A stretch of DNA of 64,000 nucleotides from Heterobasidion occidentale (taxonomy: Eukaryota > Basidiomycota > Agaricomycetes > Russulales > Bondarzewiaceae). Position 1 is the first letter of the stretch, and each line of letters starts with the position of its first letter. The translations under genes and the position numbers were made by a program. Below, in pieces: positions 34,841-44,134 of the stretch. The stretch spans positions 1,178,001-1,242,000 of the forward strand of contig JBCAQO010000014.1 in the NCBI GenBank assembly GCA_039111635.1. The letters are read 5' to 3'. Below the pieces are notes generated by a model. The model was not told where the DNA came from and made no database searches. It saw only the letters and a program-made list of their open reading frames with translations.

Positions 34841-35440
34841 AATCATTACGCCATCTCGTTGAGCCATTTGACAGTTTTCAGTGCTCAAAGGCCTAAACAG
34901 CCCACTGAACTTATCGACAGAACCATGCCTAGACCGAGTCATCTTTTGGAGTTGGTTTTTTGCCTTACATTCCTACGCGATACTTGTATGCTATATCCGG
35001 GTGAATTGTAAATTGTATTAAGGTCATCGATGGAATTTTTCATCCGTGGCCGGTGTATCAACATATATGGCTCTCTAGAGTCAGAACGATTGACCTGCGA
35101 CGCCTGTACATAGCCGAACACAGCGTATCTGTCCACATAATATTATCGACAAATTATAACGGGTCATCAGATCATGACATTCAAAGCTGAACAGACATGT
35201 TCTTCACTCGTCCACACTGTCCCGGAAGGTCCCGGAGAACTGCTACCACGTGATCGTGCCACTGCCATTGTTGCAGATTGTTGCGTGCAGCTAGAGCCTA
35301 GTAGCCGCCTGCAGTCCCATCGATCTCTTATAGCAGTCTGAACTCTGCTCACACTGACAATCGCCTCGAAATTCTCACATAGAAGCGAGCCCTCTCTTCC
35401 GTCCCTTTCTCCTCCATCTGCATCTTATTCGTGCAGGATC
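34841..35440. other. Intergenic region upstream of the kinase gene
   Basis: No recognised feature. A pyrimidine-rich leader (TCTCTTCCGTCCCTTTCTCC) precedes the kinase start codon at 35441. Confidence 0.4.
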
Positions 35441-36325
35441 ATGTCGTCATCCAATGATACCCACAAAGCTCTCAACTTTCAGTTGCCAAAGTCACCTCAG
35501 GATTTGAGCAAGATATCTAGTGACATCATTTCTCGTCCGATGGGAGGGTCTGTCGTTGCCAGATTGGGGAATGGTGTCTTGATCAAGTATGGCGGATGGG
35601 ATCTAGCAGAAGAGGTCCTTTGCACTCGATTCGCTCGCGACAAGATGTCTCTTCCTGTGCCACGCATTCTCCATCATTCAGGTTCTCTCTATCGCAGGGA
35701 AAATTGGGCCCATACGTCGCCTGACGCTTATTTCTTCCGAGTCCCTAGCGTTTGGTACTTCTGTGTGGAAGAAGTTCGTGGTGTGTCTCTTGATACTGTC
35801 ATTGACACCATGTCAACCAAGCAACATGAAGACATCGCTGAGCAACTCAAGTCGATTTTGTCCGCTATGCATGTTCTCAAGCCGAAGACTCTTGGTTCCG
35901 TGACTGGAGGCCCGTATCGCAATATGATGTGCGTGCCCCCTCCATTACAACCGAAGCAGGCGTTTTCCACTATGGCCGAATTTCGTGACTACATTCATTT
36001 TCTGATGACCCAATGCGGTCGCCCGCAGCAGGAGATAGATGAATTACTCGCTTGCATCCCTCTGAACTGTGGCTTTCGCTTCGCACATGGCGACCTGCTT
36101 CCAAAGAATATCATGGTCGACGGCTCCAAGATCACCGGCATCATTGACTGGCAAAATGCAGGCTTCTGGCCTGACTTCTGGGAATACTGTCGAATGCACG
36201 ATTTTAATTTTGAAACGCAGGGCTGGTCCAAAGTTCTCAAGATAGTATTCCCGGGTGAAAGCCGACTGAAAGAGGTCCAGGCTGTTTATAGGATGTTGAT
36301 AAACTGCTCTTGGTTTCTATTATAG
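35441..36325 (+). CDS. Aminoglycoside-phosphotransferase-fold kinase
   Basis: An intronless 294-residue frame in a genome where most genes are split. The kinase-like fold is seen as VVARLGNGVLIKYGG (nucleotide-binding Lys), WYFCVEEVRGVSLDTVIDTM, the catalytic loop FAHGDLLPKNIMVDG (HGDxxxxN with Asp and Asn) and the metal-binding IIDWQNAGFWPDFWEY (Asp of IDW). Fungal genomes carry many such APH-fold proteins, and most phosphorylate unknown small molecules; resistance to an aminoglycoside is not implied. The C-terminus (YRMLINCSWFLL) matches the usual family length. It sits between the two small paralogs on the same strand. Confidence 0.88.
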   Translation: MSSSNDTHKALNFQLPKSPQDLSKISSDIISRPMGGSVVARLGNGVLIKYGGWDLAEEVLCTRFARDKMSLPVPRILHHSGSLYRRENWAHTSPDAYFFRVPSVWYFCVEEVRGVSLDTVIDTMSTKQHEDIAEQLKSILSAMHVLKPKTLGSVTGGPYRNMMCVPPPLQPKQAFSTMAEFRDYIHFLMTQCGRPQQEIDELLACIPLNCGFRFAHGDLLPKNIMVDGSKITGIIDWQNAGFWPDFWEYCRMHDFNFETQGWSKVLKIVFPGESRLKEVQAVYRMLINCSWFLL

Positions 36326-37143
36326 TCACCTTTCACACACATGTACGTGCAATGTCCTGTACTCCTCTTCAGTAAGAGTATTGACAAGATATTATGCTTC
36401 CTCGTACTTCGTACTAGCTTTCAAAATTACACACCACATATCACTACGCATCAGTGTCATTGTCCGTTGTAATTTCTCTCTGCTTGATCTCTAATTTTAC
36501 TGTTTAAATCTTGAATATGCGTGTGCTTTGTTGCAAGTGCAAACCGTCACACGCTGATAGTGCTAATTTCACGTGTCACCACAAAAACCAAGGTTGGCCA
36601 TGTTTCAACTCCGACACCTCCGAGTCTCGCTGTCGCGACTGTTGCCCCAGTCGACTATTTGAGGTTGACTTTTGCTGCTTGCAACGCACTGTGAGGCGCT
36701 ACGCTGCGTCGCTGGCGCTGAACATCTAGCTGTTATCATACCGCACCTGATTCACAACAGTATCTGGCCGTTTGATGTATCAGCCATGTTCTGTGTGGCC
36801 TCAACATCATCATAACGGAGCCTTTCTCGCCACATCGCCATCGGTACTCGTACCCAAGTTTGTAAGTGGGTGGCCGTCAAAGGCCATATCAGATTAGCCC
36901 AGCTTTTCACGCATTCCATTCTAGAAGGAATCGGACTGGCGAACCGGCGCTACCAATTTAGCCATCAAAAGACGCTCCACTACTATTGTTCGAAGGGGAT
37001 TCAAGCTTCAAGGCCACCTTGCCACTGATCACAATTATCGGATCCACGTGTCGTTAGGATATTCGAGGAGGATAAAAGGAAGGAACTCAGAGGACTCTCA
37101 GAGGATTATCATCACCCACTCCAGCGATCTGAATAACTTCACA
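36326..37143. other. Intergenic region with a small Cys-rich ORF
   Basis: A 72-codon plus frame (36511-36729) is unusually Cys-rich (ten or more Cys, e.g. SRCRDCCPSRLFEVDFCC) but has no signal peptide and no family match I know. A tagaAGGAATC-type short inverted sequence lies near 36921-36940. Nothing else is seen. Confidence 0.35.
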
Positions 37144-37768
37144 GTGAGTCTACAATCTCATACCTTTCTCCCATTGAACTCAAGGTACGATTGCCCATGA
37201 TGATTGCTTTATAGCGATATAGCGATGAACCGGTATATGTGGCATCCCGACAACAACGACCAGAAACCTGTTTATCTCCAGGCAGCCGGCAAACAATACG
37301 AAGGCGGCGCGAGGCATGTATTGCTCGCCTGGCCAAACGGCACCTTTCAGTATAACGGCAACCGCACAAGCGTACGCCAGATCATTCAACTCACGCAAGA
37401 CGGCGCTGGGTACCACTACGACGTGAATCCTGTGGCAGAGCTATTTCCCCTAGCTGCATTGAGAAACAACTCGTTCTTCCCCCTTGGCACCTTCACTCGC
37501 CTACAAAGAGACCGGATCCTACAACTAGCTCAGAACACACCGTTCGTATCAAAATCAACAGTGAACGGATGCCGCGTGTGGACTCGGGATCTACTTGAGG
37601 CCATGATGAATGAAGGAATGATCTCGCAGGAGATCTTCGAGCAAGTGGACCACGGAGTTCCTCTCGTGAAGCGTATGGTAGAATAAGGCGCCGAATCGTA
37701 AGTGTCTTTTCCCCTCTTGACTTGTCTTAGGATTAACCGACTAATCCCTCCGCCAATAACAAGCTCAG
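37144..37768 (+). CDS. Small protein, paralog 2 of a local pair, with introns in both UTRs
   Basis: The coding sequence 37225-37686 (153 codons) has no intron: MNRYMWHPDNNDQKPVYLQA, YEGGARHVLLAWPNGTF, SVRQIIQLTQDGAGYHYDV, FFPLGTFTRLQRDRILQLA, VNGCRVWTRDLLEAMMNE, MISQEIFEQVDHGVPLVKRM. It aligns end to end with the 34304 protein. ATG 37225 is chosen over 37204 by that alignment. A 5' UTR intron (37144-37214, GTGAGT...ATAG) and a probable 3' UTR intron (donor GTAAGT at 37698, acceptor CTCAG at 37768) fall at the same positions as in paralog 1, so the duplication carried the UTRs with it. Function unknown. Confidence 0.75.
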
Positions 37769-38037
37769 GTACTATGTCGGGCCTCAAGTTCAACTGTAAT
37801 CCTATTCATAGTAAAGTATTTGCATGGCCTTTTTTCTTTGAATATCAGCCCATTTCGGCGAAAATTATCTGTCTATACGACTAGTACATGGAGGTGCTCA
37901 CACAGACCACGCTTGCCTGCACTCTTCAAATAACTATATTTCGTTGTTACATCGTGCATTGTCTGGCATCACATCGTACCTGACAGACCCTTTATGAGTC
38001 CATCACCTGAAAATCAACATGATAACTTTCCCAGCAA

Positions 38038-39479
38038 CTACTGAGCAGACAGGCCAACAATCCACACGATGGCTTCTCTAAACTCCCTTTCGAACCGCTT
38101 CGCGGCGGTGATTTGTGAGCATAGAGCATTAACACCGTGTGGCACGCCAGGGTATCTATATGCGCTCATCAGTCAATGATCTCAAAGACATGGAAGAGTA
38201 TGGCTTACACGTGCAACTTCGTCTTGACACCCTGTTCCCTGAGTAGTTTCTCAAAGAGAAAGCTTTCATCACGCAACGGATCAAGGCCGCATATTTGAAG
38301 GCATGCTGGCGGCAACCCCGCGTGAGAGGGGGCAAGAAGGGGCGAGAAGTAGGGATTTGCAGGCGGAGCCTTGAGAAGTTCTGCGACAACAAAGATCAAT
38401 GAATGGAAAACAAAGCCGTATAAGGTCAGACAATGAATACCGTAGCACCAGAACATAGTCTTTTTTGAGACGATCGGTACACCCTTCAAAGTGTCCATTG
38501 ATAGAAGCTCGTCTGTGTATCTGTAATCGAGCAATCGATTGCACGTTCGTTATCTCACCGGACAAAGCACGAAAGAAAGAATACTGACTTCTCTGGGTAC
38601 ACATCGGGGTGACACAAGGCAGGGTAGTGAAGGATTTGACCAGTAAGGTTTCGACCTTTGAAGAACGGATCATCGCGTGCGCGAAGTGCCACAGCGGCGG
38701 ACAGATTTCCACCTGCTGACGCCCCTGCAACTATGAATCCTTTCGAAAGGGAAGCAGAAAATTCGCGCTCGTGCTCTGCTGCCTGTATAAAATGACAGAT
38801 GAAAAGATGGTCTTTGAGTGAAGATCATAAATGCTGCGAACCCATTTGAGGGCAGCATAACAATCGTCGAAGCCCGTTGGGAAAGGATTTTCTGGAGCGA
38901 GTCTAGTACAACTGTCATGAGATCATGCAGCTGCGTATCACTTACTGCCTACCTGTAGTCAACATTTATGACGGAGATTCGCAGATCAACACAGATATGC
39001 CTTAAGTTAGCGTCATCCATGTCAATATTTCCCAGCGACCATCCTACAACGCGCCAAGGGACGATAGCATCTCAGTACCTTGCTATCGAAACTTAAGAAG
39101 GAAAGTTCTAAAATAGCTGTACGTACCTCCTGCATGGTACCAAACCAGTAACGGAAACGTCTCTCCTGCGACCTGCGACGTCGGCACGACGGATCTCACC
39201 ACGATCTCACCTCCCTGGACGGCCACCTTGTAATCTTTAGCATCGTACTTATCCGCTATAGCAGCAGACCTGAGCATATGCTATCAAGGGTCGACACTGG
39301 TACATACCTGAGGGGAAAGTAGACCCGGGATACCATGCATTCAACAACGCTCCCGAAACGCGCATGGCGTGAATATCATTCTCCGCATCCTCTTCGGCGT
39401 CGGGCGTGGGCCCTAGGCTATCCGCAATCTCAGCAAACTCGGGATCGATGGCTGAGAGGTGAGCGTATTGCGACATCAC
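38038..39479 (-). CDS. HSL-type alpha/beta hydrolase (esterase/lipase), copy 3
   Basis: Start MMSQYAHLSAIDPEFAEIAD (39479; second Met 39476). Exon 1 ends in STFPS and splices to ADKYDAKDYKV at the intron position shared by all four copies. It continues PLLVWYHAGG (HAGG variant as in copy 2), NIDMDDANLRHICVDLRISV, FIVAGASAGGNLSAAVALRA with the Ser elbow, YTDELLSMDTLKGVPIV, SHAGLPPACLQICGLDPLRD with Asp, and YPGVPHGVNALCSQITAAKR with His. It ends WIVGLSAQ-stop at 38038. The residue after PGVPH is Gly rather than Ala-Phe as in the others, so the lid end diverges. Confidence 0.9.
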
Positions 39480-41260
39480 AAGTGTGGGCGAATACAGATT
39501 TGAAGACTCACTTCACTCATATATATGTATCTGAGTGATATCGCCTCTAAGCGAAGCCTGATATATCGAGCATAGATTCTCAAGCTATACGCTGTACGAA
39601 GTCAAAGAAGAAGGCAGATAGACTCTAATCAGCGAAGAATAATGTCGCGCCTAGGAGATAGGCGAGCTATAGCGGTGGTGCGTCGTGCGTCTTCGACGCC
39701 GGATGCGAAGTAGAGGACCATTCGGATTTACGCCGGTCCGAAGTTGTATGCTGAATGAGCAGGTGCATTCAACAACTCTTCGAGATGAGTAGGTCTTTTG
39801 TCGGAGTTAAGCCCTTCACGAGAGTGTCCAATGGTTTCTTGATAACAGGCTTGTAGAGAACGAAGAATCAGGACGAGTTTGTACGTGTCTTACAAGGAGG
39901 CTGATCAGCGCAAGATGCCTCGTAATGAGCCTATAAGTGCAAACACCTGCAGAAATACAGTGGATGAATCAAAAACTCACTTGATCGCCGATAGGCGGGC
40001 GTCTTAAGAAGATGGGTTCTCTGCCGGAAGCGGAGATTGCAAGCCTCAATTTAGTCGCCCATGACGAATCAACGACTGTCTTCTGACTTGTTTGTATTAC
40101 CTATCTTGCTTGGGCTGTGGGCGCTTGAACGTTTGAATTCAAGATTGAAAAGTGAAGACTCGCTGGGACAACAGAACTTATAGAGACCACGGGCGGTCTT
40201 TTCAATCAACGTACATGCCTGAAATCCCACGCCATTTGCACATCCTTGATATATGGACGCATCCCACAGGGATCCAACGCGTTCCTCTCCACAGATTTCG
40301 GTAAGTATCTGATTGGGGGCCAATGAGGGCAATGTGTTTAGTGGGGTCTTGGAAAAGGTGTCGATTGCGTACCACGCATATTTATATGGAAATTCGGTGC
40401 TTTTTTCGTGATACTGTCGATGGTGGTCACGATGAAAGCAAAAAGACGCACTTTTATGAGACAAGACCCCATATTTCGAAACGCTCATCCAAAAGAGTTA
40501 TACTATCATATCGAACGGCCAACCATGCGGGTCAGAGCGGAAAGAGAATCGAGGTGACTTGTAAATCTCAAAGGTTCGAATACAAAGCGCATCCAGCTGG
40601 GGCCATTCACTGCAGCATATGAAAGAAACGCGTGTAGATCCACGCTTATGTTGCCAGATTCCAAAAGGCCAAGATCAAGGTCTCTTGCATTGGTTGATTG
40701 GATATGTGATGATATATCCTGATATGTTATGAAGAGTCCAGGCAGAGGCCGGCGACAATGGCAAGTGCACATAGGAGCAAGTAGACAAGAGCAAGTCTGC
40801 GGACGCTGTGTTGGCCGCTGACCTGTGATAAGTGATGAGGTCGGACACAGCCGGCGAGTACACGTTCCGCTACTCCGACATGGATTTCCGTTGGTAAACA
40901 GCTTACGCGGCTTGCCCGGCCGTAACGACTCCGACAGAAACGAGATGTAGTCGTTAAACGTCCGGCGACTTGTAACTTAAGCACGAGGCAGGCGGTGCGG
41001 CAGTCCAGCCGCAGAACCTTGCAGAACATGGAGCTGCTCTCTCATATCTCATCCCTTCTCACATCATCCAAAGAATATAAATGGGCTCTCGACAACTGCG
41101 GTCGCCATCGCTGACTGATATGCAGTGACCAACCAGTCGCTGACGGCGTCGGAGGCGACTGTTCGATGTCCACCTGACCTGATTTAGTGGGTAAGCTATC
41201 AGGTTTAAAGCGAGGGTGGTCGATGTTCCCAGATATCGACCTCCATTGACCTTCTCAACT
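39480..41260. other. Intergenic region between esterases 3 and 4 with a possible esterase relic
   Basis: Divergent promoters of copies 3 and 4 lie at the ends. A minus-strand stretch at about 40190-40330, and perhaps on to 40700, weakly resembles the C-terminal half of the esterases; it is reported separately. Confidence 0.4.
40190..40330 (-). pseudogene. Possible relic of an HSL-type esterase 3' region
   Basis: Minus-strand DNA resembles the acid-loop exon of the esterases: a CCCAATC...ATCTGTGG segment, then GTTGGATCCCTGTGGGATG (compare GTTTGGATCCCTTGCGCGAC in copy 4), then ATCAAGGA...AATGGCGTGGG (compare CTCAAGGAGAACGGCGTCAA). In protein terms LTEICGEERVGSLWDASIYQ parallels IQVCGLDPLRDEGILYEK. 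Short inserts break the frame. The match is patchy and could be chance. Confidence 0.3.
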
Positions 41261-42686
41261 ATGGCACAGAACGCTCATTTCTCCAACATCGATCCTGAGT
41301 TCGCTGCTCTGCTCGAGAAAGCGCCTCGCCCACCTCCCATGACTGACATCACTGCCGCGCGGGAGGTCATCTCATCGTTCGCTCTGCCTGGTCTTGTCGC
41401 AACGCTTGGCCCACTCCTCCCAAAAGGCATGGCTTCTTGCTGACGATGAGACACCGTGATCTCGGCTTACGAGTTCCTGCAGACTCCGAATATCACGTGG
41501 AAGATCGCAAAGTTCTAGTCGAAGGTGGTGAGATCACTGTACGAACCGTGGTTCCCACACCGACAGGCGTGAAGGACAAGAAATTTCCGCTCTTGGTCTG
41601 GTATCATGGAGGAGGTACAGACTTATTTCCAAATGCTCAAGCGTTCATCTATCACCCTGACCTTTCTTTGACTCCACAGGATGGTCCGTTGGCAATATAG
41701 ATTTAGACGACTACGTACTTCGTATTCTCTCTGTGGAACTGCAAATTGCGACTGTGAACGTCGACTATAGGTATGAGTTGAACCCACTCAAAATGAGCAA
41801 CTTCGACCCACATATATTCTCAGGCTTGCTCCAGAGCATCCGTTCCCTATAGGGATCAACGATTCCTACGCTGCTGCCAAATGGGTATTTTGGAATCTCC
41901 TTCGCTTCCTCATATTGCAAGACTGATGTCGCCATGTCCCCTTCTGCAGGCTGCTACGGAAATTGATTATCTTTCGGCGGATCTTTCAAAGGGTTTCCTC
42001 GTCGGGGGTGAATCTGCCGGCGGGAATCTGTCTGCTGTTGTTGCTCTCAAAGCACGGGATGATCCGTTCTTTGTTGGCCGTCAGATTACAGGCCAGGTCT
42101 TGCTCTATCCTGCTCTTACGCACCCTGATTCTATCCCGGATCAGTAAGTCGTCGTCAATTCATTCATATATGCCTCGTTTATTTCCAACGTCGATCATTC
42201 TCGATAGGTACAAAGGCGAGCTATTGTCAATGGAGCAGAACAAAGATGCCCCAGTGCTCGACACACATGCAATGGCTTTCTTCAGAGGTTGGCACCTTTT
42301 TCGTGCTAATATACGTAACGAGCGCGTCCTAATTCATCTATAATATAGATCAATTGAAGCCTGTAATAAACGACCCCGACTTCGCTCCCATCAACGCGAC
42401 ATCGCACGCCAATCTGCCTCCAGCCAGCATACAGGTGTGCGGTTTGGATCCCTTGCGCGACGAGGGCATTCTCTATGAGAAAATCCTCAAGGAGAACGGC
42501 GTCAAGACACAACTGCGAGTGTGAGTGCATTCAGCGAGGAAGGTCACACCGAGTCTAATAGACTTCCACAGGTATCCTGGCGTACCGCATGCGTTCCACT
42601 CGGTTTTCCCTACCTTGAAAGCCTCCGTGCAGTTCGATCAGGACACAAAGGAGGCCATCAAATGGCTGCTGAGCTCGTCTGCGTGA
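41261..42686 (+). CDS. HSL-type alpha/beta hydrolase (esterase/lipase), copy 4
   Basis: The only copy on the plus strand. MAQNAHFSNIDPEFAALLEK starts at 41261; exon 1 ends PLLPK, and a GC-AG intron (41427-41482) joins it to DSEYHVEDRKVLVEGGEITV. Then come PLLVWYHGGG, NIDLDDYVLRILSVELQIAT, LAPEHPFPIGINDSYAAAKW, GFLVGGESAGGNLSAVVALK with the Ser elbow, YKGELLSMEQNKDAPVLDTH, QVCGLDPLRDEGILYEKILK with Asp, and YPGVPHAFHSVFPTLKASVQ with His. The stop follows AIKWLLSSSA at 42686. All triad residues and the HGGG oxyanion motif are present. Divergent from copy 3, so it arose by inverted duplication or was inverted later. Confidence 0.9.
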
Positions 42687-44134
42687 ATAAGTCACTGCTA
42701 CCGAGAGGCGTGGTGCCCTCGAAGAAGAACTTGTACGATAGCACGGAAGAAGAGAATAGCATTTCGGGTAACAGTCGATGTTTGGTGGACAGAAAGGGCA
42801 CGACCCTTGCACGCAGCAGGGTTGGCGGAGCATGCCAATGTTCGAATCTAAAACTTAGATACTATCGAGGCATCCAGTATCCTCACTCTGAGAATGACAG
42901 AGATGTCAAACATTCCAGAAAGGTAAATCCCACCTGGACAGATTCGGACGAACTAAACAGTCCATCAGATGCATCAGAATCCATCTCTGCTGCCTTTCTA
43001 CCATCTGCTACCATTGTGCAACTCTCTGGTCTCGCTTCATACTACTGTCCGAAAGTCCCGACGGACGTATCCAATTCCGAACCCTAGGAAAGTCGTCAAT
43101 TGACGAATTAATTCAAAGGGGATATGCTAGCACTAGTAGCCTTTGACAGCAAGCGGGCGACACAGATCTGACTCTCCGCGTTATGACGAGCGTAGGAGTT
43201 GGCGATGCCGCATAGCGTGCGTAACAATAATGATGACGATTGTCGCTCGCTGCTTGGAGCGATGCGGCCGCTGGTTCACGCCGTTCCTCACCCTAGCGGA
43301 TTCAATCCAAATTTATGCACCACGAAACAGACACTGAAGCACGTACGGCGTATGTGTCCAGATATGTTTTTGGCTGAAGTCAACTTGTGTCGGCCCGCCG
43401 CCACCGCCTGCCGACAGCTGCCGACGCCCCGCCGGTAGCAAGCAAGTGCATACAATATCCGCGCCGCGGTCTTGTTCTTGGCACTTCACATAACTCCTTA
43501 ACAAGACTGCATGTTTATTTGTCTCCAGATGTCATGACACCAACAAAAAGAATGTGAAGCGCAGCGCATCGCTGGTACAGTGAAGGTAGCCATCCCACCG
43601 ACACTCCACCGACTGCTTTGTTCTTTCATCGATAAACAAAACAACGCCAATCCATAACATCCAGCTGCTTGTTCATGTCATATCTTGCTGTTGAGTGCTG
43701 ACCACTGAAATGCGGTATGTCAGAATCGATAACTAACCGACTGGCCATCGCATCTTCTGGAAGCTTTGCCGACCGAGCTGGACAGACTGTACTACCGGAC
43801 TGACTCATGTTTGCCGCAGAGCTTCGCCTATTGTGGGGCTCGGGAGGCTGGAGATTCTCCAATTCCCATTTTAGGACGTTGTGCTCCTTGCCACCCGGAT
43901 TGCATTGGCCATCGCAGGCTGGGTGGCTGTTCCGCCCGCGCATGGACGCGCCACCCATGCGATCGGAACCATTGTTCTGCGGAGGTTTGATATGTGTGGC
44001 ACGTCTGACCTTGAATTCTATGAGTACTTAAATGGCTTGAGTTATTGCAGGACGCTCATCTTTCCCTCTTCCCAACTTTCATCTGCGCTGCCGATCCATT
44101 ATCCTTCACCAACCCTTTCAGACTTAAAGCAACA
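42687..44134. other. Intergenic region upstream of the SAP-domain gene
   Basis: Only short overlapping frames are visible, none with a family motif. Confidence 0.4.
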
